Shown: positions 1 to 6,286 of the stretch, piece after piece
How the letters are laid out: each line of letters starts with the position of its first letter
How positions within the stretch are numbered: position 1 is the stretch's first letter
NCBI GenBank assembly: GCA_011043375.1
Contig: DQYP01000060.1
Coordinates: forward strand, 1-6,322
From: Thermotogaceae bacterium
Lineage (GTDB): Bacteria; Thermotogota; Thermotogae; B21-G9; HyVt-16
Direction: 5' to 3'
Length of the DNA stretch: 6,322 nt
Notes under the pieces: model-generated
Seen by the model: only the letters and a program-made list of their open reading frames with translations
Told to the model about the DNA's origin: nothing
Database searches by the model: none
Translations under genes and position numbers: made by a program

Positions 1-47
1 ACATATATCATTTCCTCGTAATCTTTTAAATCGGTTTTTTTTCAAGT

Positions 48-76
48 TTGACGTTTTGAATTGATTTTACTATAAT
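48..76 (+). promoter_or_regulatory. Predicted sigma-A-type promoter of the methyltransferase unit
   Basis: A -35 box TTGACG (48-53, five of six consensus bases) and a perfect -10 box TATAAT (71-76) are separated by exactly 17 bases. Transcription would start near 82-84, about 68 bases before the first gene. The 28-bp repeat at 88-115 begins just after the predicted start. The hexamers and spacing are seen directly; the start site is inferred. Confidence 0.82.
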
Positions 77-87
77 GAATAACAATA

Positions 88-115
88 TAATAAATCATAT
101 TTTTTTATTAAATAA
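88..115. promoter_or_regulatory. Putative ROK-repressor operator, copy 1
   Basis: This 28-bp AT-rich element matches 3188-3215 at 27 of 28 positions; the only difference is T at 103, where the other copy has A (3203). It contains an imperfect inverted repeat around base 108, with right arm TAAATAA (109-115). It starts 11 bases after the -10 box, so a bound protein would sit at about +5 to +33 and block initiation or early elongation. Assignment to the ROK regulator encoded at 3245-4384 rests on the shared copy in front of that gene and is inference. Confidence 0.72.
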
Positions 116-150
116 ATTCGTAAAATAGAATCCTAAAAGGGGTTGAACAG

Positions 151-1152
151 ATGGATTTAGTAACCGTGATACAAAAGTTTAAAAAGAAGAGATTGGCTGC
201 TCCTTTGGTGGGATATCCAGGGATCAAATTAACAAATACCACTGTATTTGAAAACTTAAATGATCCTAATAAGCAATTCGAAACAATAAAAGCAATCTTT
301 GAAGAATGTAAACCTGATATAGTTTTCCCGTTCATGGATCTATCAGTGGAAGCCCAAGCACTTGGGCTTGAAACACGCCTTAGTAACACCTACGAAGTTG
401 TGAAGCATCCAGTAAAATCTCTTAATGATCTCAACAAATTAGAATTGCCCAAGATTGATAGAACACGAATGAGAGTTTTCGTGGAGACTATAAAAAAGTG
501 TAAGGAAAATTTACCGGCCATTGTTGGAGGATATATAGCTGGGCCTTTTACTCTCGCAAGTTTACTTGTCGGAGTCGATGATTTGGCCATCAATACATTG
601 ATGAATCCTGACTTTTGTCATTCTGTTTTAAGTTTCACAACTGATATGGCCGTTATGTACGCTCAAGCCCAACAACAGGCAGGTGCTGATCTAATTGTTT
701 TGCTCGAGCCTTCCGCAGTGTTTCTATCTCCAAAAGCATTTGAAGATTTTGTTGGCAAATATGTAAACAAGGTATGTGAAATGCTGAAAATACCTGTTGT
801 TTTACACGTATGTGGGGATAGTTCAAAACTGATAAAAAAAATGTGCGAAACTTTGGTGCAGGGACTTAGTCTCGATAGCGTAATAAATATGGTCGAAGTC
901 TCTAAAAATGTTCCAGATAATATGGTTTTGATAGGAAATATTTCACCCGTGGAGGTCATGTTAAAAAGGAACTCTTCGGAAGTTTACAAATCAACAATGA
1001 ATTTACTGGAGGCTATGGAAGCACATCCGTATTATATCCCAAGTACTGGTTGTGATGTTCCAGGTAATACCCCCATTGAAAATGTGGTCGCCTTTTGTAA
1101 AGCTGTAAGAGATTACAATACAAATATATATAATCCCAATTGTGAGAGGTGA
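151..1152 (+). CDS. UroD-fold corrinoid methyltransferase, MtaA/CmuA type
   Basis: The 333-residue protein belongs to the uroporphyrinogen-decarboxylase-fold methyltransferases (MtaA, MtbA, CmuA), cytoplasmic TIM-barrel enzymes that move methyl groups between a corrinoid protein and a substrate or thiol. Visible landmarks are GPFTLA (131-136), a conserved acidic position E186 before the SPKAF segment, LHVCGD with H219 and C221, GNISP (262-266), and STGCDVP with C301. H219, C221 and C301 form the HxC...C zinc motif that activates thiols in MtaA and MtbA. The RQAGRY-type N-terminal signature of true heme-pathway UroD is absent. The ATG is preceded by AAAGGGG (136-142) at 8 bases. It is the first gene of a three-gene unit, 6 bases before the corrinoid protein, its probable partner. 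Family membership is firm. The direction of transfer is not: it could be the second methyltransferase, passing methyl from the corrinoid to an acceptor, or the first, as in CmuA. The substrate cannot be read from sequence. Confidence 0.9.
   Translation: MDLVTVIQKFKKKRLAAPLVGYPGIKLTNTTVFENLNDPNKQFETIKAIFEECKPDIVFPFMDLSVEAQALGLETRLSNTYEVVKHPVKSLNDLNKLELPKIDRTRMRVFVETIKKCKENLPAIVGGYIAGPFTLASLLVGVDDLAINTLMNPDFCHSVLSFTTDMAVMYAQAQQQAGADLIVLLEPSAVFLSPKAFEDFVGKYVNKVCEMLKIPVVLHVCGDSSKLIKKMCETLVQGLSLDSVINMVEVSKNVPDNMVLIGNISPVEVMLKRNSSEVYKSTMNLLEAMEAHPYYIPSTGCDVPGNTPIENVVAFCKAVRDYNTNIYNPNCER
1146..1152 (+). promoter_or_regulatory. Ribosome binding site overlapping a stop codon
   Basis: GAGGTGA is a strong Shine-Dalgarno sequence whose last three bases are the TGA stop of the upstream methyltransferase. 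The corrinoid-protein ATG follows after 6 bases. The overlap implies translational coupling, which would keep the two partner proteins in step. Confidence 0.75.
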
Positions 1153-1158
1153 AAGAGC

Positions 1159-1803
1159 ATGAACACCATTGAGAAACTCAGGGAAAGTGTGATCAATTTT
1201 CAAATCAAAGAAGTGCCCGAATTGACCAAGAAGGCTCTCGAAGAAGGGCATAATGCACTTGAAATTTTGAATGAAGGTTTGATAAAAGCGATGGAAGTGG
1301 TCGGTGAAAAATATGAAAAGCAGGAGTACTTTTTGCCAGAACTTTTGGCGGCTGCTCAATCGATGTATGCTTCTCTTGATATTTTAAAACCATTGTTGGC
1401 AAAATCTGGAAAGATAGAGAAGGTTGGAAAGGTTGTTTTAGGAACCGTTAAAGGAGATTTACACGATATAGGCAAGAACATATTGAAGATGATGTTCGAG
1501 GGTGCAAATTTTGAAGTGATTGATCTTGGAAGAGATGTGCCGGCCGAAAAGTTTGTTGAAGCCGTTGAAAAAGAACATCCACAATTTATAGGGATGTCAG
1601 CTCTTTTGACAACAACCATGCTTCAGATGAAAGAAGTTATAGAGAAATTAAAAGAAAATGGTTTGAGAGATAAGGTGAAGATAATGGTTGGTGGTGCACC
1701 TGTTACAGAGGAATATGCAAAGGAGATAGGGGCAGATATATATGCAGATAATGCAAGTGAAGCTGTGAGAATTGCCAAAGGACTTGTTAAGATTTCTGGA
1801 TAA
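1159..1803 (+). CDS. Corrinoid (cobalamin-binding) methyl-carrier protein
   Basis: The 214-residue protein has the usual size and layout of the small corrinoid proteins of methyltransferase systems (MtaC, MtbC, MttC, MtvC type). An N-terminal helical cap (about 1-88) precedes a Rossmann-like B12-binding domain (about 90-212). The cobalt-ligand motif is complete: GDLHDIG gives D100-x-H102-x-x-G105, with H102 as the expected lower axial ligand. Further contacts expected for the family are S147 with the L149-L150 loop, and G178-G179 in MVGGAP (176-181). In the family, Co(I) accepts a methyl group from one methyltransferase and hands it to another. Here the gene lies between two UroD-fold methyltransferase genes, which are the probable donor and acceptor partners. 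Co(I) corrinoids oxidise by accident, so an ATP-dependent reactivase (RACE/RamA type) is expected, but none is encoded in this window. The start is supported by GAGGTGA at 6 bases. Substrate names such as mtaC or mtbC are not justified. Confidence 0.95.
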   Translation: MNTIEKLRESVINFQIKEVPELTKKALEEGHNALEILNEGLIKAMEVVGEKYEKQEYFLPELLAAAQSMYASLDILKPLLAKSGKIEKVGKVVLGTVKGDLHDIGKNILKMMFEGANFEVIDLGRDVPAEKFVEAVEKEHPQFIGMSALLTTTMLQMKEVIEKLKENGLRDKVKIMVGGAPVTEEYAKEIGADIYADNASEAVRIAKGLVKISG

Positions 1804-1805
1804 AA

Positions 1806-1813
1806 AGAGGTGA
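1806..1813 (+). promoter_or_regulatory. Ribosome binding site of the second methyltransferase
   Basis: AGAGGTGA lies 7 bases before the ATG at 1821 and within the 17-base gap after the corrinoid gene. It fixes the start and nearly repeats the site at 1146-1152. No promoter fits in the gap, so the gene is co-transcribed. Confidence 0.7.
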
Positions 1814-1820
1814 GTTTAAT

Positions 1821-3047
1821 ATGACAAGTCGTGAAAGAGTTATCATGTCTTTAAAACATAAGGAACCGGATCGTGTACCAGTGGATTTTGATGGAATGCG
1901 ATCAACAGGGATTCATGCGAGGGCTTACAGCGAATTGAAGAGACATCTGAATTTGAATGATAAATCCGTACGGATATATGATCTTGGTCAGCAACTTGGA
2001 GAAGTGGATGAGGAAACCAGACAGATTTTCAATGTTGATGTTGTAGCTTTGAAAGGACTATATACGAACTTTGGTTGCAGACTTGACAGATGGAAAAAAT
2101 TTCCGATGTTTTCTGATGGAGAGTATTATGTTCCAGAGGATTTTAATCCTGAAAAAGATGAGGAAGGTAATTGGGTTGTTAAGGATGAAACTGGAAGAGT
2201 TATAGCAAAGATGCCTAAGGGTGGCTACTATTTCGATGGAATATATTATCCATTGGAGAATGCCCAGACGAAAGAAGATATAGACAAGTTCTTCGCTTCT
2301 TTGAAACCATTGGATGACGAAGAAGTGAATTACTTGATTGAAAATGCCAAGTATTTCAGAGAAAACACAAATTATGCAATCATGGGAAACTTCGGTGGGA
2401 ATTTTTTTGAGGCAGGACATGGTGCATTTGGTTATCAGAAATTCATGGAACTTTTAGCATTTGATAGATCTTTGGTAGAACATTTTCTTGGAAGACTTGA
2501 GGAATACTATTTAAAAAATTTGGAGATCTATCTTGAGAACGTTGGAGATTATATAGATATAATCCAGTTTGGCGATGATTTTGGATCACAAAATGGTCCC
2601 CAAATCTCTTTGAAGATGTTTCGTGAACTTTTCAAACCACATTTGAAAAGATTGTGTGAATATACGAAAAAGAAAAACAAAAATATTTTCACCTTTTTGC
2701 ATTCCTGTGGATCGATTTCTGCATTGCTTCCAGATATAATAGATGCCGGTGTGGATATCATAAACCCTGTTCAAACCAGTGCTGCGAATATGGATCCAGA
2801 ATTTTTGAAGAAGGAATTTGGTGATTCTATAACGTTTTGGGGCGGAGGTGCTGATACACAAAAAATACTTCCATTTGGTTCGAAAGAAGAAGTGATAGAA
2901 GATGTTAAAAGGAGGATCGACATATTCGCACCAGGAGGTGGATTTGTTTTCACAGCAGTACACAACATACAGTATGGTGTTCCAGCACAGAATGTGGTGA
3001 CCATGTTTGAAACTGTTAAGAATCATGGAAAATACGATTGGCACTAA
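1821..3047 (+). CDS. UroD-fold methyltransferase-like protein with altered metal motif
   Basis: The 408-residue protein starts with the family N-terminus TSRERVIMSLKHKEPDRVPV, which the first methyltransferase here lacks. It continues with a UroD-like barrel. An extra, charged and aromatic, probably beta-rich segment lies at about 90-165, which explains most of the greater length. Later landmarks are FGDDFGSQNGPQ (250-261), HSCGS with H294 and C296, WGGGADTQ (340-347) and VFTAVHNIQYGVP (376-388). Where MtaA-type enzymes have the third zinc ligand Cys, the aligned residue appears to be H381, giving HxC...H. This form occurs in a broad, mostly uncharacterised group of bacterial 'uroporphyrinogen decarboxylase family' proteins. 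Placed beside a corrinoid protein, it is best explained as the substrate-specific methyltransferase that demethylates an unknown methylated compound, but that is inference. It could instead be the acceptor-side enzyme. It is not a heme-biosynthesis gene. No convincing terminator follows. Confidence 0.87.
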   Translation: MTSRERVIMSLKHKEPDRVPVDFDGMRSTGIHARAYSELKRHLNLNDKSVRIYDLGQQLGEVDEETRQIFNVDVVALKGLYTNFGCRLDRWKKFPMFSDGEYYVPEDFNPEKDEEGNWVVKDETGRVIAKMPKGGYYFDGIYYPLENAQTKEDIDKFFASLKPLDDEEVNYLIENAKYFRENTNYAIMGNFGGNFFEAGHGAFGYQKFMELLAFDRSLVEHFLGRLEEYYLKNLEIYLENVGDYIDIIQFGDDFGSQNGPQISLKMFRELFKPHLKRLCEYTKKKNKNIFTFLHSCGSISALLPDIIDAGVDIINPVQTSAANMDPEFLKKEFGDSITFWGGGADTQKILPFGSKEEVIEDVKRRIDIFAPGGGFVFTAVHNIQYGVPAQNVVTMFETVKNHGKYDWH

Positions 3048-3146
3048 AATCCAAGATTTTAAAAGCAATCCCATGAAATTACGAGAAAACTTCGCCTTCT
3101 AATTATATATTTTCAAATAATCGGATAAAATAAAAATTTTTGGTCC

Positions 3147-3175
3147 TTGACACCACGAATTTATTATTGAATAAT
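3147..3175 (+). promoter_or_regulatory. Predicted sigma-A-type promoter of the ROK/transporter unit
   Basis: A perfect -35 box TTGACA (3147-3152) is followed after 17 bases by AATAAT (3170-3175), five of six -10 consensus bases. Transcription would begin near 3181-3184. The -10 box is also the right arm of a perfect inverted repeat ATTATT-G-AATAAT (3163-3175). Geometry relative to the downstream 28-bp element matches the promoter at 48-76 to within one base. Confidence 0.8.
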
Positions 3176-3187
3176 CGTTACATGTAA

Positions 3188-3215
3188 TAATAAATCATAT
3201 TTATTTATTAAATAA
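3188..3215. promoter_or_regulatory. Putative ROK-repressor operator, copy 2
   Basis: Second copy of the 28-bp element (27 of 28 identical to 88-115), starting 12 bases after the -10 box and ending 29 bases before the regulator ATG. It contains two overlapping perfect palindromes: AATAAAT-CAT-ATTTATT (3189-3205, centre 3197) and TTATTTA-T-TAAATAA (3201-3215, centre 3208). The position implies negative autoregulation. Repeat and symmetry are seen directly; the binding protein is inferred. Confidence 0.75.
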
Positions 3216-3235
3216 TTTTGCAAATAAACGGATGT

Positions 3236-3240
3236 GGGAG
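3236..3240 (+). promoter_or_regulatory. Ribosome binding site deciding the ROK start
   Basis: GGGAG lies 4 bases before the ATG at 3245, a slightly short spacing. The alternative in-frame TTG at 3218 has no ribosome binding site and would lie only 2 bases after the operator, so the ATG is preferred. Confidence 0.55.
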
Positions 3241-3244
3241 AATA

Positions 3245-4384
3245 ATGGTAGGTTCTTTTACACCAGAAAGTTCCAAACACAAAAATTTACTAAAGGTATT
3301 AGAAATTTTAATGAGCGAAGAATTATCAAGAGCGGATATCGCAGATATAACGGGTTTAACAAGAACAGCGGTTGGAAATATTATCAAAAGATTTATAAAT
3401 ATAGGATTCGTAGAAGAAAAAGATTCCAAGGGTTCCGGTGTTGGGAGAAAAAGGATATTGCTTGATATAGTTCCCTCATTTATGCATGTAATTGGACTTG
3501 GAATATCAAGAAATCGAATAGAGGGATGTTTAACAGACACAAAGGGAAAGTTGATATGCAATAGAACTGTTCAATTAAAAAGAAGTGAAGACGTTGTTAG
3601 AAAAATATATGACACTATAAATAGTCTTCTGAATGAGGCTCACAAAAATTCCATAGAGGTTAAGGCAATTGGTGTAGGAGTCCCTGGACCGCTTGACATT
3701 AAAAGAGGTATAGTAATCAAACCACCAAAATTTCCGGGATTTGAGAATGTAAAATTAGTTGAATTGTTGGAGAAAAAGTATGGTATTGATGTTTGGATTG
3801 AAAATGACGCAGACATGGCAGCTTGGGGTGAAAAATGTTACGGAGAGGGTAGGAATTTGAGTGATTTCATCTATATTCGTACTTGTGAAGGAATTGGAGC
3901 GGGTATCATTATAGATAATCAGCTTTATCACGGAAAGTTGGGTTACTCTGGGGAAATTGGACATCTATTAGTTAAAAACGGAGAAAAATTTGAGTATTTT
4001 GAGAATCTGTACGGAAAAGACAAAATTATAGAGAAGGCAAGGGAGAAATTTTCTATAGAAGAAGGTCTCAATTACATAGAGGATAGAGTAAGAAAGGGAG
4101 ATAAAGAGGCAATTGAATTTGTAAAAGAAATTTCGGAGAATTTGGGGGCGTTGATAATTTCTATAGTTCATGTAACAGGAATTTCAGACGTTTTCATCGG
4201 AGGAGATTACCAGGTTTTTGGTGATTTTTTGTTGAATGAAGTTAGGGACATGATAAAAAGATACGAATTTTCCCATCAGCAGGTCAATGTTCGTTTTTCT
4301 CAACTTGGTGATTTAGCGATGCCTCTTGGGGCAGTTGCCTATGCTATAGGAATGTACTTAAAAAAATTAGTTTTAGAATCATAA
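3245..4384 (+). CDS. ROK-family transcriptional regulator (probable repressor)
   Basis: With the ATG start the protein has 379 residues, typical for ROK repressors (XylR, NagC, Mlc type). An N-terminal winged helix-turn-helix spans about 12-75, with the turn and recognition helix in ADITGLTRTAVGNIIK (33-48) and a wing around GSGVGRKR. The ROK domain follows: GVGVPGP (143-149), ENDAD with N187-D188, EGIGAG, and GEIGH (236-240), all elements of the sugar-binding cleft. The kinase nucleotide signature DxGxT is replaced by GLGISRN, so it is a regulator and not a sugar kinase. The cysteine cluster (CxCGxxGC) that normally follows GEIGH and binds zinc is missing; no Cys occurs just after H240. The effector is probably a sugar or sugar-like ligand, by family knowledge. 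The nearly identical elements at 88-115 and 3188-3215 are its likely operators, making it the probable repressor of both units. The solute-binding protein gene follows after 33 bases. Confidence 0.93.
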   Translation: MVGSFTPESSKHKNLLKVLEILMSEELSRADIADITGLTRTAVGNIIKRFINIGFVEEKDSKGSGVGRKRILLDIVPSFMHVIGLGISRNRIEGCLTDTKGKLICNRTVQLKRSEDVVRKIYDTINSLLNEAHKNSIEVKAIGVGVPGPLDIKRGIVIKPPKFPGFENVKLVELLEKKYGIDVWIENDADMAAWGEKCYGEGRNLSDFIYIRTCEGIGAGIIIDNQLYHGKLGYSGEIGHLLVKNGEKFEYFENLYGKDKIIEKAREKFSIEEGLNYIEDRVRKGDKEAIEFVKEISENLGALIISIVHVTGISDVFIGGDYQVFGDFLLNEVRDMIKRYEFSHQQVNVRFSQLGDLAMPLGAVAYAIGMYLKKLVLES

Positions 4385-4403
4385 ATGCACTACATCCTAA
4401 GAA

Positions 4404-4409
4404 GGGGGG
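4404..4409 (+). promoter_or_regulatory. Ribosome binding site deciding the SBP start
   Basis: GGGGGG, within AAGGGGGGA, lies 8 bases before the ATG at 4418. An in-frame ATG at 4385, directly after the ROK stop, has no such site and would put eleven extra residues, including RR and D, before the signal peptide. The start is therefore placed at 4418. Confidence 0.8.
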
Positions 4410-4417
4410 ATTTTTTT

Positions 4418-6286
4418 ATGAAGAAAGTTTTCTTATTGACGGTTTTAATTATTCTAAGTTTTTCGCTGGTTTTTGCTATTCAATTACCAGCAGGAGTGCC
4501 ACGTTCCGAAACACTGATTTGCGATATCGATGGAGGAAGAGTCGGAAATCCCCATCTTTGGAATCCATATGCTCCAGGATGGCGTGGGGATGCAGGACTT
4601 CACACTATAATGATGGAGTACATGTGGGAAATCAACTCACAAACAGGAAAATGGATTCCATTGTTAACTGAGGGGTTTCCAGAAGCATTGGATGAGAATT
4701 ATACAAAATGGCGAATAAAACTGAAAAAGGGAATCTATTGGAGCGATGGAGTAGAATTCACAGCTGATGATGTAGCTTTCACGATTATGATGCTTGCTAC
4801 GAGAAAGGAGATACCAATTTACACTTTCTGGCACGGTTTGATAAAAGAAGCAAAAGCTGAGGATAAGTACACGGTGTATATAGAACTGAAAAGACCATAT
4901 GCAAAGTTAATAACACTGTTTGCCAACATTCTTTGGGGTGCACAGTTTAAGGTTGTTCCAAAACACATTTGGGAGAAAGTAGATGACTATGCAAAATACG
5001 AGAATTATCCACCAGTGTTCACGGGACCGTACGTATTGAAAGATTACGATCCAAGCGGTTATTGGTTCTTATATGAAAAAAGGAAAGATTGGGACAAAAG
5101 TGGATTGGGTAAAGCGGTAGGTGAACCCACGCCAAAATACATACTTTACTACACGTATGGTCCAGAAGAAAAGAGAGTCATAGCTGCAGCACAACATAAC
5201 CTCGATCAACTCGTTGCTTTAACACCAGAAGGCTGGGATGCACTCAGAAGAAGAGATAAATTTGCAAGAGCTTGGTACAAGGATTTCCCGTGGGGTTGGC
5301 CCGAAGATGGTTGTGCAAAAGGTATAACCTTTAATTGTGCCAAGCCACCATTTGATAACAAATTAGTAAGATGGGCATTGATTCTTGCCATTGATGCAGT
5401 GGAAGTCAACAAGAGAGGGTTCGGTGGGACAGTTAAGTATTCACCATATCATATACCACCATTGACGGTTTATAAAGAACCATATTTTGATGCTCTTGAT
5501 TCCTGGATAAGAAACTTCAGCTTGCCTGATGGTTATAAACCATTCGATCCCGATATACCAGTTAAAACAGCAAAGTATTATGCCAAAAAGTATGACATCC
5601 CAACGGATCCAGAAGGTGCAAAGAGCATATTTGGTTATGGTTGGTGGAGATACGATCCAGAAGAAGCCGAAAGATTATTGAAATCTCAAGGCTTTACAAA
5701 GAAAAATGGAAAATGGTACTTACCAAACGGTGAACCTTGGAGAATAACTATAATTGGTCATGGGGCATTCAACGATAGTACAAGAATAGCCTTAATAGTA
5801 GCAGACCAATGGAGAAGATTTGGGATAGACGCTAACGCCCAACTAGTAGAAGCTTCGGCATTCACTGCTATGCACCAAACAGGCGATTTTGAGGTTAGTA
5901 CAGGATGGCCTGGATGTGGAGCTATTCCTGACTTCTGGGCAAGTATAGGCAACAACTTCCACAAGAGATGGGTTAAACCTATAGGTGAAGTTTCAACTAA
6001 CAACGTTCAAAGATGGGTAAATGATAAATATAGTGAATTATCCAATGAGATGGAAAAATACCAGCCAACAGATCCTAAAGTTGTAGAAATCGGTAGAGAA
6101 ATGCTTAAGATACTCATTGAAGAACAACCATTCACACCTATTGTTGGGACAACAAAGATTGTTCCGGTTGATACATATTACTGGGAAGGTTGGCCAACAG
6201 CCGATAATTCATACATGGCTCCAACATGGTGGTGGGGTAACTTCAAACTCATACTCCCACATTTGAAACCAACTGGTAGAAAATAA
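4418..6286 (+). CDS. ABC importer solute-binding protein, SBP family 5 (Opp/Dpp type)
   Basis: The preprotein has 622 residues. It begins with a Sec signal peptide: a KK start, a hydrophobic core, and probable cleavage after VFA at A20. There is no lipobox Cys, so it should be a soluble periplasmic protein. The mature part is a family 5 (cluster C) binding protein, shown by WRIKLKKGIYWSDGVEFTADDVAFT, the FTGPYVLKDYDP segment, and the lobe-2 pattern around FDNKLVRWALILAIDA. It is longer than most peptide binders and contains about 31 tryptophans, including a WWWG segment near the C-terminus. Thermotoga proteins of this family bind oligosaccharides, and the ROK regulator next to it also points to a carbohydrate-like ligand. 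A peptide or another compound cannot be excluded. It is co-transcribed with the ROK gene from the promoter at 3147-3175. Its permeases and ATPases are not in the window and may start beyond 6322. Confidence 0.93.
   Translation: MKKVFLLTVLIILSFSLVFAIQLPAGVPRSETLICDIDGGRVGNPHLWNPYAPGWRGDAGLHTIMMEYMWEINSQTGKWIPLLTEGFPEALDENYTKWRIKLKKGIYWSDGVEFTADDVAFTIMMLATRKEIPIYTFWHGLIKEAKAEDKYTVYIELKRPYAKLITLFANILWGAQFKVVPKHIWEKVDDYAKYENYPPVFTGPYVLKDYDPSGYWFLYEKRKDWDKSGLGKAVGEPTPKYILYYTYGPEEKRVIAAAQHNLDQLVALTPEGWDALRRRDKFARAWYKDFPWGWPEDGCAKGITFNCAKPPFDNKLVRWALILAIDAVEVNKRGFGGTVKYSPYHIPPLTVYKEPYFDALDSWIRNFSLPDGYKPFDPDIPVKTAKYYAKKYDIPTDPEGAKSIFGYGWWRYDPEEAERLLKSQGFTKKNGKWYLPNGEPWRITIIGHGAFNDSTRIALIVADQWRRFGIDANAQLVEASAFTAMHQTGDFEVSTGWPGCGAIPDFWASIGNNFHKRWVKPIGEVSTNNVQRWVNDKYSELSNEMEKYQPTDPKVVEIGREMLKILIEEQPFTPIVGTTKIVPVDTYYWEGWPTADNSYMAPTWWWGNFKLILPHLKPTGRK

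Noticed and set aside
1..20. Possible divergent gene on the minus strand, with GAGG (complement of 14-17) 9 bases before an ATG (complement of 2-4)
   Set aside because: Only one or two codons would lie in the window and I found no matching minus-strand promoter. It cannot be supported without upstream sequence.
151..3047. Annotation of the two UroD-like genes as heme-pathway uroporphyrinogen decarboxylase (hemE)
   Set aside because: Neither has the RQAGRY-type N-terminal signature. Both carry an HxC metal motif and flank a corrinoid protein gene, the setting of methyltransferases.
3046..3060. Small hairpin AAAATC-CAA-GATTTT at the end of the methyltransferase unit as a terminator
   Set aside because: The stem is 6 bp and almost all A-T, overlaps the stop codon, and is followed by AAAAGC instead of a T-run.
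2586..3074. Open frame of 162 codons on the minus strand
   Set aside because: It lies opposite a well-supported methyltransferase gene, has low-complexity composition, and shows no recognisable domain.
3218..3244. TTG start at 3218 for the ROK gene
   Set aside because: No ribosome binding site precedes it and it would nearly touch the operator. The ATG at 3245 has GGGAG just upstream.
4385..4417. ATG start at 4385 for the solute-binding protein
   Set aside because: It lacks a ribosome binding site and would place charged residues ahead of an otherwise well-formed signal peptide. The ATG at 4418 has a strong site.
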